39,758 nucleotides of DNA from an uncultured Clostridium sp. (GTDB lineage: Bacteria; Bacillota; Clostridia; Lachnospirales; Lachnospiraceae): assembly GCA_900547035.1 (NCBI GenBank), contig URFM01000035.1:1-39758 (forward strand), in the 5' to 3' direction. Of the stretch, positions 11,835 through 19,935 are shown piece after piece. The position numbers and the translations under genes are program-made. The notes beneath the pieces were generated by a model. The model saw nothing but the letters and a program-made list of their open reading frames with translations, had not been told where the DNA came from and searched no databases. Position 1 is the stretch's first letter, and each line of letters starts with the position of its first letter.

Positions 11835-13259
11835 TTATGATGTGTATTTTTCATCTCCTGAGTAGATAATTACTCCGTCTTTATCCGTACAATAATACAC
11901 ATCGTCCGCATCCCGGATATTTGTTTTCTTCTTCATGATTTTGCCCGATGTATTGATCAGATACTCTTTTCCATCGTACTCGAAGGGCTCATATTTGGTG
12001 CCTTCTTCGGCTTCCATGCGGCGTCCCTGGATATAAATCACTCCGTCATCAATCCCGTTGACTCCGGCTCCTTTTTTGCTGCTGGAGGTACGGAATTTAT
12101 AATAATATTTCTCCCCGTCAATCTCCAAAGTGTAGGTTCCCGTCTTCATAGCGCCTTCTTTCGGTGAATCTCCGAAATAGTATACGAATACATCCTCATT
12201 TTCATCGGGAAGATCATCCTCTGATTCGATTTCCACTGCCTCAGCTATGGTTTTATTATCCTCCTCAAAAGTAATTTTATACAATCCATGGAGCATCTTC
12301 CCGTATGCGTCAAACGCGTACTTCTGGCCCTTGATCGTCTTAATCTCGGAAGCTGCCAGTTCTCCCTTGGAATCGGCGTAATACCAATACAGCTCATCTT
12401 CCTCATATCCTTCCGGATCTATATCCTCATCGGGATACGCCTTAAACCATCCGGTAGACAGCCAGCATTCCTCCTCAGAATTATAGTAAAGCCCTGTGGA
12501 ACTGCTGGAAAGGGCCGGATCCGCAAACCACTCGAATATCGCGGCTCCATACTCATTGAAACGGTATTTTCTTCCATTAATTGTCTTTTGATCCGTATCC
12601 TTCACTTTCTTTCCATTGGACTGAAAATAAAACCAGTATCCGTCCCCATCCCGGTCATCGTTTTCATCGTCCTCTGCCTCCAAATATTTCCATCCATTAA
12701 GAACCATACGGCCGCCGTTTTCCGGATCGCAGTAATAAAGTCCCTCTTTCCATGCCTCCTCATCTGTCAGCATCTCTCCATCCTCATCGATCCATCCGGT
12801 AAGCATATGGCCCTCTTCATCGAATATGAACCGGGCGCTTCCCGTACTGGTGGACAGATTTACGGTTTTCACACTGTCTCCGCTGTCTGAGGCTTTCACC
12901 GCCTTTCCGTTGGACTGAAGATAATACCACCAGGTATCCGGCTCATCGCTTCCGCCGTCCTCGTTCTCCACTTCTCTCCATTCGTTGGAAACCATTGCCC
13001 CTGCGGAATTGACATAATAGTAATTGTCATCCTTCTCCACAATAGAACTTCTCAGCATGATCCCATCCGAATCCAGATAAAACCAGTTATCTCCGGACTT
13101 CTTAAATTCATCCGTTGCTTTACTTCCGTCTGAGTTGTAATAACACCATTCGCCATCTTCCTGTACCCAGCCAGTTGCTCCGAAGGAAACCATAGACAAG
13201 CCTGCGCTAAATGCCGCTGCCGCCAATGGAATACCAATACGCTTCATTTTTCCTTTCAT
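11835..13259 (-). CDS. Secreted choline-binding-type cell-wall repeat protein
   Basis: 474 residues. Residues 1-28 are a signal peptide (MKGKMKRIGIPLAAAAFSAG). Starting at residue 30 it is built from aromatic cell-wall-binding repeats, for example GWVQEDGEWCYYNSDGSKAT, NWFYLDSDGIMLRSS, WWYYLQSNGKAVK, YWFYFQSNGKKVKD and YWYYADSKGELAAS, separated by acidic Glu/Asp-rich linkers. Such repeats bind choline or other teichoic-acid substituents. No catalytic domain is visible, so this is probably a structural or adhesin-like surface protein. AAAGGAG lies 9 bases before the ATG. Upstream is a promoter with a tandem 11-bp repeat, suggesting control by an OmpR/PhoB-type regulator. It is monocistronic. 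Confidence 0.85.
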   Translation of the reverse strand: MKGKMKRIGIPLAAAAFSAGLSMVSFGATGWVQEDGEWCYYNSDGSKATDEFKKSGDNWFYLDSDGIMLRSSIVEKDDNYYYVNSAGAMVSNEWREVENEDGGSDEPDTWWYYLQSNGKAVKASDSGDSVKTVNLSTSTGSARFIFDEEGHMLTGWIDEDGEMLTDEEAWKEGLYYCDPENGGRMVLNGWKYLEAEDDENDDRDGDGYWFYFQSNGKKVKDTDQKTINGRKYRFNEYGAAIFEWFADPALSSSSTGLYYNSEEECWLSTGWFKAYPDEDIDPEGYEEDELYWYYADSKGELAASEIKTIKGQKYAFDAYGKMLHGLYKITFEEDNKTIAEAVEIESEDDLPDENEDVFVYYFGDSPKEGAMKTGTYTLEIDGEKYYYKFRTSSSKKGAGVNGIDDGVIYIQGRRMEAEEGTKYEPFEYDGKEYLINTSGKIMKKKTNIRDADDVYYCTDKDGVIIYSGDEKYTS

Positions 13260-13323
13260 CCTTTCAATCTCCTTTCAGTTCATGGAAATCTGTCTTTCCT
13301 GAGACACGCCTACTTTAGGACAT

Positions 13324-13368
13324 GGAGCCGCTCCAAGGTCAATAGAGTTAATGAAAGGTTAATGAAAC
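13324..13368 (-). promoter_or_regulatory. Tandem-repeat operator upstream of the cell-wall protein gene
   Basis: On the minus strand, two head-to-tail 11-bp units (TTTCATTAAC repeated at an 11-bp period, + positions 13347-13368) precede a -35-like TTGACC (13337-13342). The spacer contains the dyad GGAGC-C-GCTCC (13324-13334). The 11-bp tandem resembles the build of a PhoB box (TGTCAT repeats). Candidate binder: a PhoB/PhoP-type response regulator. Confidence 0.5.
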
Positions 13369-13380
13369 GTAATTTTTTTT

Positions 13381-13420
13381 ACGAAAAATAAAACAAAAGA
13401 GCGGTACCTTCCGGACCGCC
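13381..13420 (-). terminator. Terminator after ktrA
   Basis: On the minus strand, an imperfect GC-rich hairpin (arms 13401-13408 and 13413-13419) is followed by a long T-rich tract (13381-13400), just after the ktrA stop at 13444. Confidence 0.7.
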
Positions 13421-13443
13421 CTTCTCAAGGTAAAAATCTGATT

Positions 13444-14127
13444 TTACTCCGCCATATCGTCACCCAGACGCTTAATATTATCCCGGTTTCCAATAACCAC
13501 CAGGGTATCTCCCTGAGTCAGCACATAATCTGGTCTGATATCTGTGGTAATGGCCTTGTTGTGACCGATGGCGATAATATTAATTCCATACTCCTTTCGG
13601 ATCTGGGAACCTTCTACCGTCTTGCCCACCATGGTTCCTCCTACCGGCAGCTCAGAGATATCCGTCTTATCATCCAGCTCAAAAAGATTGAACACTCTCT
13701 TGGAGATCAGACGCTTTGCCAGACGAATCGCCATATCCCGCTCCGGATACACCACCTCTGCCCCGATTTTCTCCAAAATCTGGCCTTGCTCGGCGCTGGT
13801 GGCCTTGGAGATTACGTGGGGAACGCCCAGATTAATTACATTCAGGGTGGTCAGGATACTCACATCCACCTGAGTTCCTACGCAGACGATCACCTGATCG
13901 CAGTTCTGGATTCCCGTCTCCTCCAGAGTTTCCTTCTGAAGGTTGCGCACCACATAGGCGTGTTCCGTCAAAAGGCGCATCTGCTTTACCTTTTCCTCGT
14001 CCCGGTCCAGAACCATAATCTCCTTGCCCGCCTGAGCCAGAGTAGTTGCCAGAGCTGTTCCAAACCGCCCTAAACCGATAATTCCATAGGACATGGAGTC
14101 CTCTTCTTTTTTCTTATTTCCAAACAT
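13444..14127 (-). CDS. ktrA: KtrA-type potassium uptake regulatory subunit (RCK)
   Basis: 227 residues. Residues 14-130 are a Rossmann RCK_N domain with GIIGLGRFGTALATTLA and the acidic VLDRDEEKV at the second strand, which binds nucleotide. Residues about 150-225 are an RCK_C (TrkA_C) domain ending QGDTLVVIGNRDNIKRLG. Such proteins form cytoplasmic octameric rings that gate the KtrB channel in response to ATP/ADP or c-di-AMP. GGAGG precedes the ATG. It lies 53 bp downstream of ktrB in the same direction and is closed by a terminator, so the two form a bicistronic operon. Confidence 0.93.
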   Translation of the reverse strand: MFGNKKKEEDSMSYGIIGLGRFGTALATTLAQAGKEIMVLDRDEEKVKQMRLLTEHAYVVRNLQKETLEETGIQNCDQVIVCVGTQVDVSILTTLNVINLGVPHVISKATSAEQGQILEKIGAEVVYPERDMAIRLAKRLISKRVFNLFELDDKTDISELPVGGTMVGKTVEGSQIRKEYGINIIAIGHNKAITTDIRPDYVLTQGDTLVVIGNRDNIKRLGDDMAE

Positions 14128-14180
14128 CTTTCAAATCCTCCGCTATCATTCTATCGTAACAGTTACATTCTATACAAATA

Positions 14181-15473
14181 TCATCCGATGGAAATGTTCC
14201 CCTCCGGGTAGGCGATGGCCGAATCAGGCCTGAATACCCACAGGGACGCAATGGTCAGAGCGCCCAGACGCCCGATATACATGATAACAATCAGCACGAA
14301 TTTTGCCGTAGGCAGCAGGTTCGGAGTGATTCCGGTGGAAAGTCCCACGGTGCCGAACGCCGACGTCACCTCAAACAAAACATCTATAAAAGGAAGATGG
14401 GGCTCTATGATACATACCAGGAAACTTCCAACCGCCACGACGCATGCGGAAAGGGTTGTTACGATGGCCGCCTTGTAAAATGCCTCCTGGCTGATCCGGT
14501 AGTGGAATGCCCCTGCCGGCTGATTGGTAGCCGCGCCCTTAATAAAGTGGAACAGGGTAAATACCGTACTGGTCTTGATACCGCCTCCGGTAGAACCAGG
14601 GGACGCTCCCATAAACATCAGCACCGCCACCGCCAGCAGTCCGGCGTTTGTAAAATCGCCCAGAGAGAAGGTGGAAAATCCGGCCGTTCTGGCGGATACG
14701 CTGGTAAAGAACGCGCCCATCCAGGTAATGTCCTCCGTCAGCTGGATCAGAAGAGTTCCGGAGGTCAGCAGCACAATCGTCGTCACAATGACCGCCTTGG
14801 AATGAAACGCCAGCTTCCTGAAGGAACGCTTCTTCAAAATATCCACAATTACCAGGAAACCCAAGCCTCCGAAGATAATCAGGCCGCAGGTAGTCATATT
14901 TAACAGCACGTCGTCCTTATAGGGAATTAGATTCTGGAAGTTTCCCATATTGTCAAAGCCGGAGTTATTAAAGGCGGCGATGGAATGGAAGACGCTGACT
15001 CCCAGTGCCTTTAAAGGATCATACCGTTTAGAAAAGCAGATAAAGCTTAAGATAGCTCCGGCCACCTCAAAGCAAAGGGTTACCTTCAGCACGTTTTTCA
15101 CCAGGTTGACCATGCCCTTGCCGGTGTCAACATTCATGGCTTCCTTCACCAGAAGCCGTTCCTTTAAGTTCACCTTCCGTCCCAAGGCCAGGATCATGCC
15201 CACGCCGACGGAAGTAACGCCCAAGCCTCCGATCTGGATTAAGCCCGCCACCACCGCCTGTCCAAAGGGAGTAAAGGTATCTCCCACATCCACGGCGATC
15301 AGGCCCGTCACGCAGACCGCGCTGGTGGAAGTAAACAGGGCATCAATGTACTGTAAATCCACCCCCGGCCGGACGGAGCAGGGCAGCATTAGAATCCACG
15401 ACCCCAAAAGTATAACCGCCAGGAAACCGGCGGCAATAATTCTGGAGGGGGATTGTTTTTCAAGAAATTTCAT
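14181..15473 (-). CDS. ktrB: KtrB/TrkH-type potassium channel subunit
   Basis: 430 residues with the four repeated pore modules of the Trk/Ktr family. The selectivity-filter glycines are visible in SAVCVTGLIAVD (first), AAFNNSGFDNMG (second), ARTAGFSTFSL (third) and AFGTVGLSTGITP (fourth). Multiple transmembrane helices are present, and the length is normal for KtrB. GGAGAGG lies before the ATG. The gene diverges from the KdpD-like kinase gene across a 181-bp control region bearing a perfect tandem repeat, so it is a likely target of that two-component system. Confidence 0.93.
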   Translation of the reverse strand: MKFLEKQSPSRIIAAGFLAVILLGSWILMLPCSVRPGVDLQYIDALFTSTSAVCVTGLIAVDVGDTFTPFGQAVVAGLIQIGGLGVTSVGVGMILALGRKVNLKERLLVKEAMNVDTGKGMVNLVKNVLKVTLCFEVAGAILSFICFSKRYDPLKALGVSVFHSIAAFNNSGFDNMGNFQNLIPYKDDVLLNMTTCGLIIFGGLGFLVIVDILKKRSFRKLAFHSKAVIVTTIVLLTSGTLLIQLTEDITWMGAFFTSVSARTAGFSTFSLGDFTNAGLLAVAVLMFMGASPGSTGGGIKTSTVFTLFHFIKGAATNQPAGAFHYRISQEAFYKAAIVTTLSACVVAVGSFLVCIIEPHLPFIDVLFEVTSAFGTVGLSTGITPNLLPTAKFVLIVIMYIGRLGALTIASLWVFRPDSAIAYPEGNISIG

Positions 15474-15545
15474 GATCTTTCCTCTCCTCGTTCTGCATGT
15501 TGTCTGTAAAAATCTGCCTTAACCTTATCATGTATCTCATAAAGA

Positions 15546-15634
15546 AAGTATAATAACAACGTTTTTGGTATAAAGATTATATAAAGATTACACAAACTCT
15601 TCAGGCTGTGCTATACTGAAGTCCACAGCCTGAA
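15546..15634. promoter_or_regulatory. Divergent ktrB / kdpD-like control region
   Basis: Two perfect head-to-tail copies of TATAAAGATTA lie at 15569-15579 and 15580-15590: an 11-bp period, one helical turn, as OmpR/KdpE-type regulators prefer. A possible ktrB -10 (TATACT, minus strand, 15547-15552) puts its -35 over the repeats. On the kinase side, TACACA (15589-15594), 17 bp, TATACT (15612-15617) is a possible promoter. Its -10 is enclosed by a perfect 11-bp dyad, TTCAGGCTGTG (15600-15610) and CACAGCCTGAA (15624-15634). Two distinct operators may therefore sit side by side. Confidence 0.6.
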
Positions 15635-15654
15635 ACAAAAAGGAGGTGCGTCTT

Positions 15655-17244
15655 TTGCTTGAACCGTTGAAAAAACATGGAATCCTGTCCTTTCTGCTGC
15701 CGTCCGGACGTCCGGTAAAGCTGATGAACCGAAGTGATCTGGGCCTGACGGCATGGATTCTGGTTCTGACCTCCCTGCTGGGAGAGCTCCTGGTTTATCT
15801 GGGCTTTTCCAGCACCAACACGGTTACGATATTTATACTGGGCGTTCTGTTGATCTCCGTAGTTACCGCCCGCAGGGAGTACGGTCTTTTTGCCTCCATA
15901 GCCAGTGTAGCCATTTACAACTACTTGTTTTCCTCTCCTCGCTTTTCCTTTAAAATCGTGGGTCTGGACTCAGCGGTCACTCTGGCAGTCACCTTCCTGG
16001 CCGCCTTTCTCACCAGTACCTTCGCAGCTAAAATCAAGGAGCGTCTTTATATCGCCTCCCGAACCGCTTACCGGACCCATATTCTGCTGGAGACCAATCA
16101 GCTGCTTCAGAAGGAAAGCGATTTGACGGATCTGCTGCGTCTGACTGCGGCCCAGTTAAATAAGCTTCTGCGAAGGGATACTCTCTACTGCCAGCCAGGT
16201 AAACAGGGTCTCCTGCCTCCTGAAATTTTTAAGGACAGCACGGATCCGGAGGCCGCCAGAGGTCCCTCTCCCTATACCCTGGAGGAGCGTGCCGCCGCCC
16301 GGAAGGCGTTTCTGGAAAACCGGAAAACGGGACCAACCACCGGGCTTCTCCCGGATGTTTCTTTTCTGTACCTTCCGGTATCCGGCTCTGACTCCTATGG
16401 CGTCATTGGAATCCGTCTGGGACAGGAAATACCCGACGAATTTGAAACCAGCCTGATCCAGTCCATTCTCTGGCAGTGCATCCTGGCTCTGGATAAAGAG
16501 AATCTTTCCCGAAAAAGGCAGGCGGAGGAAGCCAGAAACCGGACGGAGCAGCTGCGCTCCAACCTGCTGCGCTCCATTTCCCACGACCTGCGCACCCCTC
16601 TTACCAGCATCTCCGGGAATGCGGGCCTTCTTTTAAACCAGGCCGCCTCCCTTACTCCGGAGGGAAAAAAGAAGCTTTGCCAGGACATCTATGACGATTC
16701 CATATGGCTTATTCAGCTGGTAGAAAATCTGCTGTCCATCACACGCATGGAAGGCGGCTCTATGCAGCTTCACATAGAAGGAGAGCTTGTGGAGGAGGTA
16801 GCGGCGGAAGCCCTTCGCCATGTAAGCCGCGATACGGGAGATCACATTATCCAGATGGCCGGCCGGGAAGACTTTCTCATGGCCCGTATGGACTCCCGGC
16901 TGATTATCCAGGTTATCATCAATCTGGTCAATAACGCTCTAAAATATACGCCGGAGGGTTCCCATATTACAATTTCCTGGTATCGGAAGGGAGAATTCGC
17001 CGTTATTGAGGTTGCGGATGACGGCCCGGGAATCCCGAACGAGCAGCAGGAGAAGGTGTTTGAGATGTTTTACACAGCCCAGTCGCTCTCCGGCGACAGC
17101 CGCAGGGGAATGGGGCTGGGGCTGGCTCTGTGCCGCTCCATTGTTCAGGCTCACGGCGGCCAGATCACTCTGCGTGACCGTCTGCCCCACGGAAGTATAT
17201 TTTCCTTTACATTACCTATAGAGGAGGTTCACATTCATGGTTAA
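15655..17244 (+). CDS. KdpD-like sensor histidine kinase lacking the N-terminal KdpD/Usp domains
   Basis: 529 residues from the TTG at 15655. An in-frame GTG at 15646 overlaps the AGGAGG itself, whereas the TTG lies 8 bases beyond it. Residues ~25-125 hold the four-helix DUF4118 membrane domain of KdpD. A GAF-like segment follows, then HisKA with SISHDLRTPLTSISG (His near 310), an N-box INLVNNALKYTP and HATPase glycines (DDGPGIPN, RGMGLGLAL). Full KdpD is ~900 residues; the N-terminal cytoplasmic KdpD and universal-stress domains are absent. No kdpFABC is nearby; the divergent ktrBA suggests that as its regulon. It overlaps the regulator gene by 8 bp. Confidence 0.88.
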   Translation: MLEPLKKHGILSFLLPSGRPVKLMNRSDLGLTAWILVLTSLLGELLVYLGFSSTNTVTIFILGVLLISVVTARREYGLFASIASVAIYNYLFSSPRFSFKIVGLDSAVTLAVTFLAAFLTSTFAAKIKERLYIASRTAYRTHILLETNQLLQKESDLTDLLRLTAAQLNKLLRRDTLYCQPGKQGLLPPEIFKDSTDPEAARGPSPYTLEERAAARKAFLENRKTGPTTGLLPDVSFLYLPVSGSDSYGVIGIRLGQEIPDEFETSLIQSILWQCILALDKENLSRKRQAEEARNRTEQLRSNLLRSISHDLRTPLTSISGNAGLLLNQAASLTPEGKKKLCQDIYDDSIWLIQLVENLLSITRMEGGSMQLHIEGELVEEVAAEALRHVSRDTGDHIIQMAGREDFLMARMDSRLIIQVIINLVNNALKYTPEGSHITISWYRKGEFAVIEVADDGPGIPNEQQEKVFEMFYTAQSLSGDSRRGMGLGLALCRSIVQAHGGQITLRDRLPHGSIFSFTLPIEEVHIHG

Positions 17245-17932
17245 AGCCCATATTTTGATTGTGGAGGATGATAAAGCAATAAAAAATCTGATTTCCACCG
17301 CCCTGGAGATGGACGGCTACGCCTTTTCCCTGGCGGAAAACGGCTCCCAGGCTATTCTGTCCGCCGCTTCCGGACAGCCGGACATTGTCCTGCTGGATTT
17401 GGGACTTCCGGATCTGGATGGCGTGCAGGTTATTGAAAAAATTCGCACTTGGTCCCAAATGCCCATTATTGTCATCAGTGCCCGCAGCGAAGACCGGGAT
17501 AAAATCGAAGCCCTGGACGCCGGAGCCGATGACTATCTGACCAAGCCGTTCTCCATTGATGAGCTTCGGGCCAGGCTCCGGGTTACCTTGAGACGGCTGA
17601 ACGTATTAAAAAACCAGGATCCGGAAAGTCATATCTTCACCAATGGCGCCCTGACCATCGATTATTCCGCCGGTTACGCCATGCTGGAGGGAAAAGAACT
17701 GCACTTAACCCCCTACGAATACAAGCTTCTCTGCCTTCTTGCCCAAAATGTAGGCAAGGTACTGACCCACGCCTACATTACCAAAGAGATCTGGGGAAGC
17801 TCCTGGGAAGGTGATGTGGCCTCCCTGCGGGTGTTTATGGCCTCTCTACGGAAGAAAATTGAAAAAAACCCGGCCCACCCGGAATACATTCAAACTCACG
17901 TGGGGGTCGGGTATCGGATGCTGCGACAGTAA
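17237..17932 (+). CDS. KdpE-like OmpR-family response regulator
   Basis: 231 residues. Receiver domain 1-120: acidic pair Asp11/Asp12, phospho-acceptor Asp54 in LLDLGLPDLDG, conserved Thr/Ser in VISARSED, Lys in TKPFSIDEL. Winged-helix output domain 130-230 with LHLTPYEYKLLCLLAQNVGK, then VLTHAYITKEIWG and the DNA-contact end TCV-like QTHVGVGYRM. GGAGG lies 9 bases before the ATG, which overlaps the kinase stop. It is the partner of the KdpD-like kinase and the likely binder of the tandem TATAAAGATTA repeat at 15569-15590. Its stop is 18 bp from that of the convergent MacB-like gene, with no clear terminator between. Confidence 0.92.
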   Translation: MVKAHILIVEDDKAIKNLISTALEMDGYAFSLAENGSQAILSAASGQPDIVLLDLGLPDLDGVQVIEKIRTWSQMPIIVISARSEDRDKIEALDAGADDYLTKPFSIDELRARLRVTLRRLNVLKNQDPESHIFTNGALTIDYSAGYAMLEGKELHLTPYEYKLLCLLAQNVGKVLTHAYITKEIWGSSWEGDVASLRVFMASLRKKIEKNPAHPEYIQTHVGVGYRMLRQ

Positions 17933-17950
17933 CATATTTTCGGCAGCCCT

Positions 17951-19159
17951 CTATTCGTAGCGGAGCGCGTCAATGGGGTCGGACTTGGCGGCTTTTGATG
18001 CGGGGTACAGTCCAAAAAAGATTCCCACAACCGCGGAAAAGCCTACCGCAATCACGACTATCAGCGGGCGGATCACCACTTTCATTCCGAGAGCGGTCCC
18101 GCCTGCAGCCACCAGGCTGATGCCCAGTATAACGCCTATCAGGCCTCCGCAGGCGGACAATATGGCCGATTCCGTAAGAAACTGAACCATCACATCCCTG
18201 GTTCTGGCGCCCAGGGCCTTTCGGATTCCGATTTCCCTGGTACGCTCCGTAACAGATACCAGCATAATGTTCATAATACCGATGCCTCCCACCACCAGGG
18301 AGATTGCCGCAATTCCTCCTACTGCTGCTGACAGGCCTCCCATTATGGAATCCACCATATTCATTTCCTGTACGGCTGTCTGTACATACATATCGTTCGG
18401 ATTCCTGGAGTGGAGCTTTGCGCAGTATGCCTGAAGCTGTCCAAAAAACTCGTCCAGATCTACCCCTTCCTTTGCATACACATGCAGTGAATAAAAATAG
18501 TCATTGGGCCATGTTAAAAGAGTATAGGGAATAAAGGCCGAGCCATCTTTTGACTGTCCCATCAGCATAGCCTGAAACGCGTTAATCTCCTTTCTGTAGA
18601 CTCCCACCACCGTAAAATCATCCGTAGTTCCGTAAAGGGTGGTGCGGAAGGTTCTGCCTACTGCATCCTCCACGCCGAAGAGTTTTAAGGCGCTGTCCGT
18701 ATCCATCACCACATTTTTCTTTCGCCCCAGAATGTCCCCTTCGTTGAGATAACGGCCATAGACCATATTCACCGGCTGCACATCCTGGTAATTCCAGTCG
18801 ATTCCCTCATAGGAAAAATCAATGCTGGTTCTCTTGTACACCGCTTTCGCGCTTGCGGAGGCGCTGCTGTCGATGTAGGCGATCTCATCGGGAAACGCTT
18901 CTTTCACCTGTTCCATTTCATCCAGGTTAAAATAATCTCCCTGCCGTGTATCATTGACCCAATAACCGATACTGACATAAGCCTGGGTCAGTCCCACATT
19001 TTTATAAAGATCGGCAAACATAGCCCGCATGGTGTCCCCGATGGAAACGATGGAAATGACAGATCCGATTCCGATAATGATCCCAAGCATGGTCAGAATG
19101 GACCGCATTTTGTTGATCCGGATGGCAAAAAAAGCCATCTGCATATTTTCAATCAGCAT
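17951..19159 (-). CDS. MacB-type ABC transporter permease
   Basis: 402 residues. An N-terminal transmembrane helix after residue 18 (RSILTMLGIIIGIGSVISIV) is followed by a large extracytoplasmic MacB_PCD domain (about 50-265). Three C-terminal helices form the FtsX domain, with the hallmark loop SVTERTREIGIRKALGAR. Length and order match MacB-type permeases that work as mechanotransmitters with a periplasm-spanning or membrane-fusion partner. Its start overlaps the ATPase gene by 11 bp. In Gram-positive bacteria such systems export or resist antimicrobial peptides or remove lipids; the substrate here is not known. Confidence 0.9.
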   Translation of the reverse strand: MLIENMQMAFFAIRINKMRSILTMLGIIIGIGSVISIVSIGDTMRAMFADLYKNVGLTQAYVSIGYWVNDTRQGDYFNLDEMEQVKEAFPDEIAYIDSSASASAKAVYKRTSIDFSYEGIDWNYQDVQPVNMVYGRYLNEGDILGRKKNVVMDTDSALKLFGVEDAVGRTFRTTLYGTTDDFTVVGVYRKEINAFQAMLMGQSKDGSAFIPYTLLTWPNDYFYSLHVYAKEGVDLDEFFGQLQAYCAKLHSRNPNDMYVQTAVQEMNMVDSIMGGLSAAVGGIAAISLVVGGIGIMNIMLVSVTERTREIGIRKALGARTRDVMVQFLTESAILSACGGLIGVILGISLVAAGGTALGMKVVIRPLIVVIAVGFSAVVGIFFGLYPASKAAKSDPIDALRYE

Positions 19160-19931
19160 GTGCTTCCTCCTTTTCCTGATCCCAGGGATGATTCCGGTTG
19201 ATCTTGTCGCTTAAAAGTTTCCCGTCTCCAAATCGCAGAATCCGGTCCGCGAAAGCGGCAATGTCCTCTTCGTGGGTTACCACCACCACCGTCGCCCCCT
19301 CTTCGTGAAGCTGGCGAAACAGCTCCATAATTTCGATGGAGGAGGCCGTATCCAGATTTCCCGTAGGTTCGTCCGCCAGAATCAACGGCGGCTGATTCGC
19401 CAAAGCTCGGGCTATGGCAACCCTCTGCCGCTGGCCGCCGGACATTTCATTTGGCATGTGATCCAAACGTTCTCCCAGTCCCACCCGCTCAAGCAGCTCC
19501 TTTGCCCTGGCTCTCCGCTTCGCCTTGGGAATCCTGGCGTAAGTCATGGGCAGCTCCACGTTTTTCAGAGCAGACGTACGGGAAATCAGATTAAAGGACT
19601 GAAACACAAATCCAATCTTCCGGTTGCGGATGTCTGAAAGCTGATCCGGCGTCAGCCCTGCCGTATCCTGACCATCCAGATAATAATGGCCCAGTGTAGG
19701 ACGGTCCAGACACCCCAGTATATTCATCAATGTGGACTTTCCGGAGCCGGAATGGCCCATAATCGCTACAAATTCCCCCCTGTAAATTTCCAGGCTCAGC
19801 TTGTGAAGGCCCATCACCTTCAAAGCTCCCGTATCATAGATTTTTACCAGATTCTCCAGCCGCAGAAGGGGTTCAGCTTTATGCTCATTCTTTTTTTCTA
19901 ATCCTATGCCTGCTGCTTTCATGTTCACCAT
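19149..19931 (-). CDS. MacB-type ABC transporter ATP-binding protein
   Basis: 260 residues from the ATG at 19931, with AGGAG 7 bases before it, overlapping the end of the upstream gene region; a second ATG three codons on is possible. Walker A GHSGSGKST, Q-loop FQSFNLIS, signature MSGGQRQRVAIARAL, Walker B PLILADEPTGNLD, H-loop VVVVTHEED. Typical of the LolD/MacB exporter group. Closely packed between the HlyD-like adaptor and the FtsX-type permease, the three forming one leftward export operon. Confidence 0.94.
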   Translation of the reverse strand: MVNMKAAGIGLEKKNEHKAEPLLRLENLVKIYDTGALKVMGLHKLSLEIYRGEFVAIMGHSGSGKSTLMNILGCLDRPTLGHYYLDGQDTAGLTPDQLSDIRNRKIGFVFQSFNLISRTSALKNVELPMTYARIPKAKRRARAKELLERVGLGERLDHMPNEMSGGQRQRVAIARALANQPPLILADEPTGNLDTASSIEIMELFRQLHEEGATVVVVTHEEDIAAFADRILRFGDGKLLSDKINRNHPWDQEKEEAHAD

Positions 19932-19935
19932 CCCC

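Noticed and set aside
15655..17932. Canonical Kdp system
   Set aside because: The kinase lacks the KdpD N-terminal domains and no kdpFABC genes are present, so I name the pair only KdpD/KdpE-like.
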